Shown in pieces: positions 23,869 through 35,716 of a stretch of DNA of 64,000 nucleotides. A model generated the notes under the pieces. It made no database searches. It was not told the origin of the DNA and saw only the letters and a program-made list of their open reading frames with translations. The position numbers and the translations under genes are program-made. How positions within the stretch are numbered: the stretch's first letter is position 1; the number at the start of each line of letters is the position of its first letter. Origin of the DNA: Rotaria macrura (taxonomy: Eukaryota > Rotifera > Eurotatoria > Philodinida > Philodinidae); the NCBI GenBank assembly GCA_900239685.1, contig OENT01000350.1, positions 1 through 64,000 on the forward strand, in the 5' to 3' direction.

Positions 23869-26800
23869 ATGTCTGACAATAGTATGTGTATCTTATTTAA
23901 TAATTGTACGAGTACAATAACAAAAAATGCTTCATCAGTTGCATTGTATAAAACAATACTTATTATTATTGGTGGTACAATACTGTCTGTTTTAACAACT
24001 GGTGGTAATTTACTTGTATTAATTTCATTTCGAGTTAATAAACAATTACGTACCGTAACAAATTATTTTTTATTATCACTTGCTGTTGCCGATTTTACGA
24101 TTGGATTCTTTTCTATGCCTATTTTTTTTACATTCTTCGAACAAGATCGTTGGCCATTTGGTTCATTTCTATGTGATGTATGGCTTAGTGTTGATTATAC
24201 CATGTCCAATGCATCTGTTGCTAATCTTTTACTTATTTGTTTTGACCGATATTTATCTATTACTCGACCGTTAACATATCGATCGAAACGTACACCTAAA
24301 CATGCATCCATTATGATCGGTTGCGCGTGGATTATTTCATGTCTCATCTGGACACCGGTAAGATTAACGAAAGAATATTCTAAGATGTTCTCTTCAGATT
24401 TACATAATTATTCTTGTAATAAAAATTCTTTTTGAATAATATTCAGACAAAGATTTGATATTCATATATGTAATCGAGTGAGATGTCAATTTATCGGAAA
24501 GATCACATTTTTCAATCTTCATCTTTAATTCAGTTGACACTTAGAAGTTCACTAGACAAGCAGATACTACAACTATACACAAGTTGTAAACAATCTTGCT
24601 CAATGATATGAAGTTTTGCAAAACTTTCCGATCAATATACTATTCAAAATAAAAAAAAAAGAGGTTTCATATTCTAAGACTCACTACTCAGAAAGTGTTT
24701 ATTCGAAACATTGAATTTTCTTCTATGCCAAGTGATTTAGTTTAGTTTGGTAGCAATAAACAACTGTATGTCAACATTGAAAAATATGAATTTTCTAAAC
24801 GTCTCAAATGATCTCTACAAAAATGTAATACCTACAAAAATCATGTGCTAACTAGTTAGAATTCAAATATGTCTCGGTTTTTTATTAGAACGCTGAACAG
24901 TATCTGTGAGCAAAAGCACATGATTTAAATCGGAAAGATGCACGACATAGAGTTCTATGTTGCCGTTTACAGAAAAAAAAGAAGAGATAATAATTACATT
25001 CTATGTATAGTGGATTTGGGCTTGGCCTTACATTGATAAAAGACTACCACCAGGTGAATGTCGTTTACCATTTGCTTCAAAAGCAACAGGTAGGAAAATA
25101 GAAAAAAAAATTTTTTTCGTTTTTGCATTTATTTCTTCGAGTTCAGTGGCAATACCAACAGCAATTGCTGCCTTTTATTTACCAGTTACATTGATGTGTT
25201 TACTTTATTTTCGTATATATCGTGAGACAGTTAAACGTCGAAAAGAATTACATCGTTTACAAGCTCAAAATCATACTTCGAATTCTTCGACAACACCAAC
25301 AAATTTGATTTCAAACGATCGTATAACAAAAAACATGAGCACGATAGGTACAACATTAGTATCTGATCGTGATGAAAGTATTTCAACAGATTCCGCTCGT
25401 TCGCATGGAAAAGTTTTATCGATACAAAATTCTTCCAATAAAAAATTCATTATTTCAAGTAAATTACAAAAAAATCAATTTCATCATACTTTCAATTGTT
25501 GTTATAATACAAGGTAAAGAAAATTTTTCAACTATTTTCATTACAACATGTGTTTAGATGTATAAAAATGTGTTCCCTAGTTTATTTCTTTTTGTTCGTC
25601 ATTTAAATATGTTATTATCATTCGAGTTGAACATCATAAACACATAACTGATGCTTGATAAATGTCAAATCTTTTCAGCAAATATTCGTTTCTTAATTAT
25701 TTTCTTTTATACCAACAGAAGTTGCCATGCATAGTATGCGCTCAAGATGTCAAGATGTTCTCGTTACTAGAATTACAATTTTTGATGTATGATTGTTGCA
25801 TAGATACATGTACTGTCAAAATGACAAAACGTACTTGTATTATTTTTAGAAATAATGTTTATGTTTTATCAATCATATTGTTTAGCAAGTACTCTTTAAT
25901 GAATGATTTACATAGTGAAATATTTCAATGCAAAAAAAAATGGTACAACATTGTTTATCATAGAACTATTTGTCTTTCTTTTCGATATGCTAATTAATAG
26001 AAGAAAAAAATTGAAAGGTTATTTGTTTTGCTATCCAATATATGAATTCAGATGATTATGTCTGCAATAATAAGAAGCATTTTGTGTTTCATTTAATTTG
26101 TTCTCAGATTTTCTTTCCCTAATTTGCATATATAAATATAACATCAAAAAAAGAAAAACATAATTCAACACTTTAGATAAATAAACAAGAATAAACTTAA
26201 TGGTGATATCTAAAAGCATAACAACAGATTAGTAGTGAACATATGTACGACCGATAAACATATTTTATTCTGTTTCTCAATAGATTTAAAAATTAGTTTA
26301 AAACATGTCATCATTTTGACGTTTCATATGTGTTTATCACAACAATATGCAAAAAAACTGAAATTCTAGCATCGAATAAATCTTCATATTTAATGCATTT
26401 CCTATGAATAACAGTCTCCATTAGCCTATAAACATCTGTAACACACATCTTCTATAAGAGACTAAATATTTAGTTTACATTGATTACACTACATATATGC
26501 ATATTTTTCGAGAATGATATGTTATAAGCGTATAATGCAAGATCGAAAATAGTGTTCTGAAAGATGTAACGATTAGAATAAAATCCTAAACATATGGGCA
26601 CAAACAAAAGTTATTCTTACTGATTGAAAATTTACAAAATTATCAAACGAAAAAATTTCGTTGTTTTTCAACAGAGTAAAAAAGAAATAAATAACTAAAT
26701 AGAATGTCTGAGTGATTTATACGTCGAACGAACGATCCTTGATTCAATAACGTGTTTTTTTTTAATCGAAGGAACAGTGATAAAAAGAAGTCAAACACAA

Positions 26801-27947
26801 ATCCAAGTGGTATTGACGATGATGAATTTTCCAGTGATATTCATCCTGTAATCAATGTCACGGGTGATAGAACGTTAAATAATTCTCAATCAATAAAAAC
26901 TAATGGAAAAATTTATCTCATCAATGGTCGTCCCAGTATTCTACGTCAAACATCGGAACAAGTCAAACCAATTGTATATGCTGACCCATGGATTCGTCGT
27001 TGTGATCAATCATCATTAGTAGATTATACATTAAATGAACAAAATCAACATGAACGACAAAAATCTATTCAATATGAAACTCGTTTTTATTGCCATTCTT
27101 TATCATCAGCATCTGATGATCATCTATCACAACAACAACAACAACGTCAACCATTAATGAATAATATCGATAAAGATATTGAATATGTTGAGTCACGTTT
27201 ACGTGGTCAAACAACAGTTTCACTTCCACCTCCACATTTAACTAACTATGCACATGACGTGAACTGGCGACAAGTTCCTAAACATAGTTGTGTCGAACCC
27301 AAACTATCCTCATCGAATGATCAACATCCACAACAAGCACAGACACAAATCGTCCAACAAACATGTCCAAAAAACGAAACCATCGTTTCATCTTCGAAAG
27401 CATTGACACACAAACATTCAACACCATTATCAACAAGTACACACGGAAGTGTTAAAACTAGCAAAAGTCGTATAGATAAAATGAAAGATCAAAAAGCTGC
27501 TAAAACTTTAAGGTAAGAGAAAAATGATACGAAGAATATCTTGATTTTAATCTTGAGACATTATAATTTATTTTTAGTGCTATTTTAATTGCTTTCATCG
27601 TTACATGGCTCCCCTACAATACAAATATAGTCATATCAACTATAAAACCAGATATATTTGAGCAGGGATTCCCTATGTATTGGGAACGTTTTGGTTACAT
27701 GTTATGCTATATCAATTCAACAATCAAGTACGTTTTTGAGAAAAATAATATTTCTCTCTAAAACTTTTCGTGTTCATTTTTAAGTCCAATGCTTTATGCT
27801 CTATGTAATGGAACATTTCGACGAACATTTGCACGTGTACTTCGTTGCCAATGTCATCGACGTCATACGCCAACATATGTACAAAAAGGCTATCGATTTC
27901 AGGCAAAGAAAAATCTAACCACGAATAATAATTATATTGAAAAATGA
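23869..27947 (+). CDS. Muscarinic acetylcholine receptor (class A GPCR)
   Basis: Six exons: 23869-24357, 25011-25089, 25147-25513, 26772-27512, 27578-27727, 27785-27947; 662 aa. Seven TM helices are visible. TM2 has [11 protein letters not shown]3 reads [15 protein letters not shown], with the amine-binding Asp at about 109; DRY is at 126-128, followed by TRPLTY; TM5 has [13 protein letters not shown]6 has [18 protein letters not shown] with the ligand-binding Tyr-Asn; TM7 has [13 protein letters not shown]. Together these are the signature of muscarinic receptors. Intracellular loop 3 is very long (about 300 aa), Ser/Gln-rich and spread over two exons. The tail has CQCHRRH, a likely palmitoylation site. 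It should couple acetylcholine to G proteins; the subtype (Gq or Gi) cannot be read safely. The ATG at 23869 follows a CAG that may be an acceptor. Confidence 0.95.
25514..26771 (+). other. Long intron 3 of the muscarinic receptor gene (1,258 bp)
   Basis: Donor GTAAAG after AAG at 25513 and acceptor at 26770-26771, splitting the third intracellular loop. No coding exon recognised inside, so the loop may be longer if an exon was missed. Confidence 0.6.
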
Positions 27948-28062
27948 TCAATATTTGTAGATAAAAATTTGTTGATTTCTTTTTTTTTTTCTCATTAAAA
28001 TATTATCCATAGCTTGGCTTTAGACCAAACGTCTTCTTTTATTTTTTGTTCTCTTTTATTTT

Positions 28063-28999
28063 TTACCTATTTTGTATCTCAAATGACGAATTAAAACTAA
28101 TATCAAAAGTTGTACTATTTAAAAATTGACGAAAATTCGAAAGAAATGAATCACAAGAATGAATAAGTGGAATCATTGTTGAATTATTTCCGTTCGACGA
28201 TGATGTAGTTTGTTTAAAGAAAACATTTATCATTGCACGAATTTGATGTAGACGAAGTGCTACTTGTTCACCGATTGATTTCGATGTTAATTCTTGTTGA
28301 ATATAAACGATTTCTTCATCAAGCACACATACAGCACGTATTTTAAGCATTCGATGTTGAATATTTTCATCTGTCGATATACTTAAATCATCAAGTAAAA
28401 TTTCACTAAACGTAGATAATTTATTTTAATTCAAACGCTAGTAAATCTATTTGTATACTAACCGACTATTGACTAAAGCTCGATAACGACGATTGAGATG
28501 AATTATTTTGATTGGTTCATCGATTATCTTTAATAATAAGACATGATAAAGATGATTTTCATACACATGAATAATACTTTTCGATACATACATCAGTCGT
28601 ATGAGCAGACTTTTCACATTTTAATTCCAGTTTGAACTCATCATCTGTTTCATTGGATAATGATTTATTAATGTTAACGAGATCACAAACACATTCGACA
28701 AGTGATGCATTCAATAATTCCAAATCATCTTGAAAAAAATTCTACTGAATAAAAAAATTCTTGAACTTTTGAATATCTCATGTAATCAATTTTTGTATTC
28801 TTACTTCTACATCGGAATACCATACGCTATTGAAATTTTGCTTTAAATACTAAATAAAACTATAGAATGTAATAATGATATATTTTATTCTCCGGTTTTT
28901 TTTTCTTACTTGACGAAAACGTTGACGTAAATTGATAAGATATTTTATTTGTTCTTCATATTTAGCATTTCGCCATTCATCATTTTCATATACTGACAT
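28063..28999 (-). CDS. Protein of unknown function, tandem paralogue 1
   Basis: Five exons, 5' to 3': 28910-28999, 28805-28849, 28592-28741, 28463-28527, 28063-28405; 230 aa, all with GT-AG introns and consistent phases. I do not recognise the family. The product is soluble, mostly helical and without signal peptide or TM segment. It is a diverged copy of the next gene: both are about 230 aa, begin with a short charged exon and share a C-terminal block (GEQVALRLHQIRAMI here, NEQVALRLQKIRSMI in the neighbour), preceded by a similar region (LKIRAVCVLDEEI versus LLREICVIDEHL). It is convergent with the muscarinic receptor gene, 115 bp apart. Confidence 0.68.
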
Positions 29000-29212
29000 T
29001 TTTTTGTATCTCAAAAAGAATAATAATAATAATAATGGACAGATTCTAGATATATCTTTTGTTTTTCAAAATGTTGAATTCAAAAATAAGGAAAAAGGTG
29101 CCTATTCAATATCTGTTCGAGATTCGTAAGAAGAAGAAAACTAGTAAATCACGAAAGACACTATGTTATCTAATCATTTTCTCGATCATTATAATTCTAA
29201 TTAGAATGTTAG

Positions 29213-30042
29213 TTATTTTTTTAATGTAGATAAACGTTGAGCTAATGGTGTAAGATTATTTATAAATTGATCCGAATAATCATGAAGTTCAAGTAATTCA
29301 TCGTATGATATTTCGTCTGGTGTTTTAAGTAAACGATGAAGAGTAAAATCAATCATGGAACGTATCTTTTGAAGACGTAGAGCTACTTGTTCATTGATTG
29401 GTACTATAAAAATAGAATGCATACAATATAAATATATCAAAGAAGAAAACGTTTAGTAACTTGTCGATGAAGAATAGTTTTCTTTCGAATGATTGAAATA
29501 TTTTAAATGTTCATCAATCACACAAATCTCACGTAGAAGTGAACCACGTTTGTCAAAACTTGCATTTTGTAACATTTTAAATAGAGCCTCTCTAGAAATT
29601 CAGTATGTCGTCTCTTCCTTTTTTTTTTTGACCTATGAGATTTTATTTTACCGTCTCAATGCTAGATCCATATATTGCATCGATGTTTGTAAAGCTAACT
29701 TTTGATCATTGTTTAATTCAATAATAAAATCTTCTTGATTTAAATCATCTGGTAAATCAAATTTAATTATATCTGATATATAATCAAGAAAGAAAACTGG
29801 ATTGGTTATAGCAAATAGATCCAAATGTATATCACGATTAAAATGCATATAATACACTTTTGGCAACATTCGAAACCAAATACCTGTTGGATGTGAACCT
29901 AATAGAATCCTTATATCTTCACGTAAATTTGTTAGTAAATGAATTTGATCGTTGTTATCAACTAAATAAGAATGATGGCTAAAATAAAGATTTCCTATGA
30001 ATTTCTATACCTACAATCAATATTTTTCATTTCATCCACCAT
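29213..30042 (-). CDS. Protein of unknown function, tandem paralogue 2
   Basis: Four exons: 30011-30042, 29652-29978, 29461-29591, 29213-29403; 226 aa. The frame is open across all junctions. It starts MVDEMKNIDC and has a hydrophobic-aromatic block (WFRMLPKVYYMHFNRDI) followed by acidic segments, then the block shared with its downstream neighbour (NEQVALRLQKIRSMI). No known domain is recognised. The ATG lies only 112 bp from the stop of the SELENOF-like gene on the same strand. Tandem placement and equal size of the two genes indicate local duplication followed by strong divergence. Confidence 0.7.
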
Positions 30043-30154
30043 TTTAATTAATATCTGAGAAAGAAACAAAAGATTTTCTTTAACCTTATATAAAGTTAAG
30101 AAGATTAGCATCTGTTTTATTAATTGACAATAAAAACAACAAAGAGTAAAAACG

Positions 30155-30747
30155 TTAAGCATGTAAATTTTCTTCAAGAAACGATATTAATGTATCTGTG
30201 TCCCATTTTTCAATGCCTAATGATTGAACTTCTTGATCTTTATCGTTATACAGATGAAGAACAGGCTCAGCATCAACTACATGTTTAAAAGTGAATTTTG
30301 GAAATCGTTGTGAAGGTTCACTTTTGACGAATGCTTCTATTTGTGGATATCGGCCAAACTTACATCTACATAAGGTAAGAACAGCTCGATGATATTTCTA
30401 AGAAAAAGTTTCATTCAAAAAGAAGAATTAAACATCAGTGAAAATATTTTTTTTCTTCAATTCTTACGATTATCTTATCTTCTTCACTATCAGTATGCGT
30501 ACAACATTGTTGACATGTATGTTCAAGCTCGGTTAATTTGAATTGTTTTAAATCATGACAATTTGAACAGAGTAAATTATCTGGTGAAAAACCACGATCG
30601 AAACATTGAATCGAAGATAACGAATCTGACCTTACAAGGATCTAAATCAAATTCGATTTCAATTAAATAACGTCGACAGTGATCGATACTCACAAAACAC
30701 AACAAAAGTAGACTTGAGAAAATTGTTAAAAATCTAGTGTTATGCAT
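30155..30747 (-). CDS. SELENOF: SELENOF (15-kDa selenoprotein) homologue with Cys instead of Sec
   Basis: Three exons: 30694-30747, 30468-30641, 30155-30397; 156 aa (human protein about 165). Residues 1-18 are a signal peptide (MHNTRFLTIFSSLLLLCF). The Cys-rich segment DRGFSPDNLLCSNC...CQQCC corresponds to the domain that binds UDP-glucose:glycoprotein glucosyltransferase in the ER. The thioredoxin-like domain follows, with LTLCRCKFGRYPQI where vertebrates have C-G-Sec-K-L-G-R-F-P-Q; the codon is TGT, not TGA. The redox motif is therefore Cys86-Arg-Cys88. The end (KWDTDTLISFLEENL) matches the family end. Expected role: ER lumen redox quality control of glycoprotein folding. Assignment is very secure. 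Confidence 0.93.
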
Positions 30748-32424
30748 AATGATACTATCTAAAAATAATGCAATAATCTCGAATAAAGTATTCAGTAGCA
30801 TGGATGTATAATATATCCATGTAAAAACCCAAATTTAGAAAAAAGAAACACTCACTCATGTGCAAAAATATTTTTCATACATGAAATTGAGAGATATTCG
30901 TTTGCATTGCCATGAACATGACCTGCAATCGATTTACTTTACGTTTTTATTCGATAAGAAACCGTCGAATGTGTAAGTTTTACTGAACATCTGTTTTTTA
31001 ATACGACAACTCCTTCGATGAATATGCATACCTAAAATACATTTCGAGAAAAGAAATTATCAATCATACGTAAAATCTAAAAACATCGAAATTAAACACT
31101 AAATCTCAGTAATAAAGTAGAAGAAAATTTAAAATGAAGTTCGCAGCGATTCAATCATAGGCGAACTTCATGAACTCGTGTGGTACAGAAATTTCGAAAA
31201 TTAAGCAGCTGAAAAACAATTTTTTTAAGTTCATACTTGACTATTCTCATGTCAACTGTTAATTAAAATTCGATTTATGTACATGCATAGGAATGCTAAA
31301 TGCAAGAATAGATACATGAACATCATGTGTATCTTATAGCTGAATTGATTTTGAACATGGATTCAATCATATAATTCATATTAATTTTCTTATTTCAAGA
31401 AACTATTGATCATCAATTTTCTATCGAATGAAATTTTTCATGTAAGATCTGATATACACAGCCACATTGAATGCATACATTTTCGAATAATATGAACATT
31501 GTAGACAAGCAAAGTTGAGTTCAAATGAATACTTAAGATCTTATTATTTTAAAGCATTCCAGGATTCATACTCCGTCATATAGTCATTTTGTTTGTCTAA
31601 ATGTTAAACAATGAATCAGTAGTTTGGCTTTTGAAACATTCGAAAAACTTTACCTCAAACTACTAAGTAGTTTTAATTGTTTAGTTCTTACTTTTTTTGT
31701 TGCTAACTCCGGTAACACACGCATATTACTGATAATTAAATTGTTCGATTGTATGCAGACAAATATAGCAAACTATTTAAATGGATAACGTATACCATAT
31801 CCATAACACGGATATTCAACTACATTGCTATATGAAAATTAATTTTCATAATTAGCTATGTCAATATGAATCACATATTACGCTTATTATTTGATGGTAA
31901 TCAGTTAATTATAAGCCAACAAAATTATCAACTAATGTTAACGAGCATGATTTTGTTTGGCGTATCATCTAGATAGATGTATCTTGAAAAAATACTTCAA
32001 TATATTATATGTTATGACAATCCACTCATGTGAATCGACGTACTGTTGTAAAATTCTTTTACGAAATCAAAACATTATTGTCGCTAGCATTTTTCGAAGT
32101 ATATTCTATTCCTTCAATAATTGTATCGTTGAAAATACGAGAATGTATGACTATTTGATTTTGATGATGATGGTGATGAAGAACACGCCGTTAAAATATT
32201 CCATATTCATGTTTTAACGTTCGATAATATTCGATCGGCAAAATTTTTCATTACTTTTCTAATGTTCGATTAGTATTACTAGCTTACACTTGAAAACAGT
32301 ATATACACATATCATATTGTTTTCTTCTTTATTGCACACGCCAGTTTCAACAAGCCTCCATTTTATCCAACCAGATAATAGTAAGTGTTATACTTACTTA
32401 CTTGCGTTTGTATATTAAACTTTA
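30748..32424. other. Intergenic, no gene recognised
   Basis: About 1.7 kb upstream of the SELENOF-like gene. AT-rich, with short motif-free frames only. Confidence 0.45.
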
Positions 32425-32817
32425 AACTGAGATTGGGTAAAACATGTGGCGCGATCTTCCGTGAAATATTACTGGTATCTCTCTATGATTATTGCGTTCA
32501 CTTTTTGTGAGTCCGCAAGGGTAGATGATGAACCGTGAACACAATTGAAATTGAAATTGAATTAAAGCTGTAATTCGATAGTCATGAAGATTTTTATGAA
32601 ATAGGCTCTAGCCGAGTTGATCCTACCAATTTTAGTTTTAGTCAAAGCTTTGTTACACCTGCTGAGAACACTCTTCGAGGAGCACAGAAAGAAAAGTCCT
32701 AACTGATTGATTCATTTTTTACAGGTTTTATTAACTATCAGTTAAAACGGACATATTATGATCGACAAAACATGTTACAGATAAAGAAATATTTGTAAAT
32801 GTATTCATAACAAACAG
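32425..32817 (+). pseudogene. Decayed copy of the 5' part of the cortactin gene
   Basis: Three islands in the right order match the cortactin locus at 39 kb. First, 32425-32459 resembles the cortactin leader at 39141-39177 (both have GAGATTGG...CATGTGGCGC.ATCTTC). Second, 32604-32702 encodes 32 residues beginning GSSRVDPTNFS that align without gaps to cortactin exon 2 (GSGRTDHVDFS), sharing 10 identities and ending ...QKEK versus ...YQEK; an in-frame TAA follows. Third, 32801-32817 (ATTCATAACAAACAG) equals the end of exon 3 and runs into the same intron start, GTTAGAACAAACGAG. No open cortactin frame remains. The neighbouring EF-hand gene lies where intron 3 would be. Confidence 0.6.
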
Positions 32818-32837
32818 GTTAGAACAAACGAGATTTT

Positions 32838-33464
32838 CTACAATCGAGGCGATGGAGGAGGTATAGGAACTTGTAAACCATTGTAAAATGCAGATGCGTA
32901 AGTCGGATTATTTATAAAATAGTTCGTAAATGCTTCTTGTGGTACTAGTCCATTTTGAAGAGCATAATTAGCTTCTATATTTTTCCATATTTGCTGATAA
33001 TCACCATTCACACCGTACAAATCTGACATATCTTGTATTACACGTTGGCCCATAGTTGGTGTTACATAGCCGTCGTTTTGTGAATAAGGATCAAGTAAAA
33101 AGTTCAAACGTGTCTCTGGACTCAGAGTATCTTGTAATAAAATATAGGCTGAAATAAATTCATCGAACGATAGACGTCCTGTATTTTCTTTGTCGAACGT
33201 TTTAAATAAACGATCAGCTTTGGCATTATTTCGTCGATTAATTTCATAGTCTGATAAGTTCGAATAATCTCCAGAATTCGATGAATGCCATACTATATCT
33301 TTATAGATTTCACGAAACGCATTTTTATCAAGTAGATAATTTTTCGATACACGACGAAAATCTCTGTAAATATTGTCTAATTGATATCGAGGAATACCAA
33401 CGGTATTGGATATTCTATCAAGTTCCCATGATTTTGTTTCTCGGCCTTTATGACGATTGCCCAT
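32838..33464 (-). CDS. EF-hand calcium-binding protein (intact copy)
   Basis: Intronless frame of 208 aa. The ATG at 33464 is chosen because it gives MGNRHKG, a typical N-myristoylation start, and because homology to the second copy fades upstream. A canonical EF-hand loop lies at residues 91-102 (DKENTGRLSFDE) and a weaker one at about 125-136 (DPYSQNDGYVTP). The C-terminus is Pro-rich (VPIPPPSPRL). It resembles neuronal-calcium-sensor-like proteins in layout; the target is unknown. A second copy at 39732-40358 differs by only two bases in 627. The gene lies antisense to the remnant of a duplicated cortactin intron. Confidence 0.85.
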   Translation of the reverse strand: MGNRHKGRETKSWELDRISNTVGIPRYQLDNIYRDFRRVSKNYLLDKNAFREIYKDIVWHSSNSGDYSNLSDYEINRRNNAKADRLFKTFDKENTGRLSFDEFISAYILLQDTLSPETRLNFLLDPYSQNDGYVTPTMGQRVIQDMSDLYGVNGDYQQIWKNIEANYALQNGLVPQEAFTNYFINNPTYASAFYNGLQVPIPPPSPRL

Positions 33465-33507
33465 GTTGGATTGAATGATTGTGATTATTTTAAAATAATA
33501 ATATTTA

Positions 33508-35716
33508 TACCTTTGAACGCCTACGCTAAACCTAATCATTTGCATCATTAGATAACTAATATTTTTATATGGTGTGACTAATAGATGAGTAATGTTTAAC
33601 CTTGGTGACTGTTCACTCGTATGACAATTTCTCCAATACATATTAGAAATGATGTGCTAATAAGTATCAAGTGATTGTCTCATGCGGGGGTGTAGGATTG
33701 CTACTCTCAATTGAAAAGAACTAGAAGATACTTCTTGAAACAGACGTTGAAGTTTTACTTGTATATTCTAACATACGATTAAACATATTTTCACTTGGAA
33801 AGAAATTATGAAAAACTCGACCATTGACTGTTTAAAGCAACTCCTTTAAGAATAGTCTCGATAAACTTGCAAACAAGCAACTTTTTGAAATGACATGTTC
33901 CGTTTTTTACTTTAAAACAGTCTTTTTCTACGTACTTCATAATATAGTTAGATATTTTTCTGAGGAATTTCAATGTCGCTTGTTATCGGACGTCGATAAT
34001 CGCAATTACATCGTAGTTGAAAGACAGACTAAATATGATTACTATGATACGTTAGGTTAAACAGGATGCGGATTCTAGTAATTATTATTCACTTTTACAA
34101 TAAATCTCACAATCCATTTTGATAATTCAAAATGAGTATTGTAAATATTATTACTACGTTTTATCTGATGTATAGATCTATCTCATTTCGTAAATACCAT
34201 TAACATAGCACAGTGATTATCTCTAAAATAAACAAAATTTTAACAACTACGACTCGATGTGAAAATGATTTAAGGAAATGCTTACACACAGTGTCATATA
34301 GTTCCCATACAAAGAAAAATTTTGAAAAATAGTAAAAGTTACTTGATTCATTGAAAAGGAACTTAATTTTTTTATTAAAACTCAGTAAATTTTAAACAGG
34401 ACAATAGAAATCGTGCGAAGAGTGTACTGAGAATGAAACTCGTTCAAATGCAAATATTGTCGTCAATTTAGACTTTACTTTAAAGTAAACAACACTATGA
34501 TGTCTATCACTCAAACTAGTATAAAACATTGTTGTGAAACGTGAAGGAAGGAGCTCAATGATTGATTTCAATGAATTCTTTTAGTCTAGAATTCAGAGCA
34601 CGATATGCCAATAGAACAGAATAGTCGTTTAAAGGTATATTAAATCATCTAACTCAATTCTAAAATTTTACTTTTTTTCTTGTCGGTTAATACTGACATG
34701 CTAATTGACAGAGCAGAATAAGTCAATAAAGTATTACTCATCTAAAAAAATTTGTCTTAGTACTTGTTCTATGGACTATCTAATATTGAACGGTAGCAAC
34801 GAAGTTGATTTGAATTTTTATGAACGAATGTATATGTTTCTGTTCTCAAGCATTCCCTATATATATTCAAAAACAAATTATATTTTGGTACCATTGACTA
34901 GTAAACAACAACCCTCGGATTTTTTCATACTCTTATAAATGATCAGTTAAATTGATCATTGACTCGCTACAAAGTCATGCTTTAACACAAAACAGATCCA
35001 AGAGAGAAAACAGCAAAAACTGGACAATGGAAGATATTGGTGTGATTGTGTTTAGACTCTAGATATAAGCGTGAGCATATCTCTAACTATACCCATTCTC
35101 TCTCTTTTATATTATTCCTTTTCCTCCTTGCGAATGATGACATCATATGTCACACTAATGTGATCTTCATTAGTACCGATCGACGAGAACCCATACCAGA
35201 CCATGTAACTGTTTGAAAATGTTTTTTTTTACTACGTCTGTTTCGAATAGTCTTCAATCGAATAAACGTTAGTCCGACTGTTTCTCTTGTGAGAGAGTAT
35301 GATAATGTTAAGTTAAGTTAAGAATACTATGGCTCGGTTACATCGGATCCAGTTCTGTATTTGAACACTTCGAACTCGATGAACTGAACTCGGCAAGCAT
35401 ATTTCGACTCCTTTAATCTATATCGAACTCCATCGTATCAATGTCCAAGCTTTTACTTTTTGGCAACCGAAATTATGCTCTATAATAATTAAAGAATCAT
35501 TTTCTCTGCTCGTTAAAAAAACAATTCATTTTTACAACTATGCATACATAGAATAAATTGTCTTTCGAAAACGCCCGATTCACACATTAAAATCTATGAA
35601 ACAAGAACAAATTTATTAAGAGGTACAATAAAATTGTTACTGATTAGTAAAATGTAAAAGAACTGAATGAGAACATTGAATGAAAATGAAAACCTAACAG
35701 TCAGAAAAGAAAACTT
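33508..35716. other. Intergenic, no gene recognised
   Basis: Weak similarity to the 5' flank of the nested EF-hand gene ends near 33620 (a block TAGATGAGTAAT...ACCTTG occurs at both loci). Beyond that no coding signal is seen up to the end of EFCAB7. Confidence 0.45.

Noticed and set aside
30577..30801. 74-codon minus frame containing the SELENOF signal peptide
   Set aside because: The frame after residue 18 is intron read-through; GTGAGT/TTTAG splicing restores the family sequence in another frame.
33465..33641. 59-residue N-terminal extension of the EF-hand protein
   Set aside because: The other copy lacks it and similarity drops upstream of MGNRHKG; the open frame is chance.
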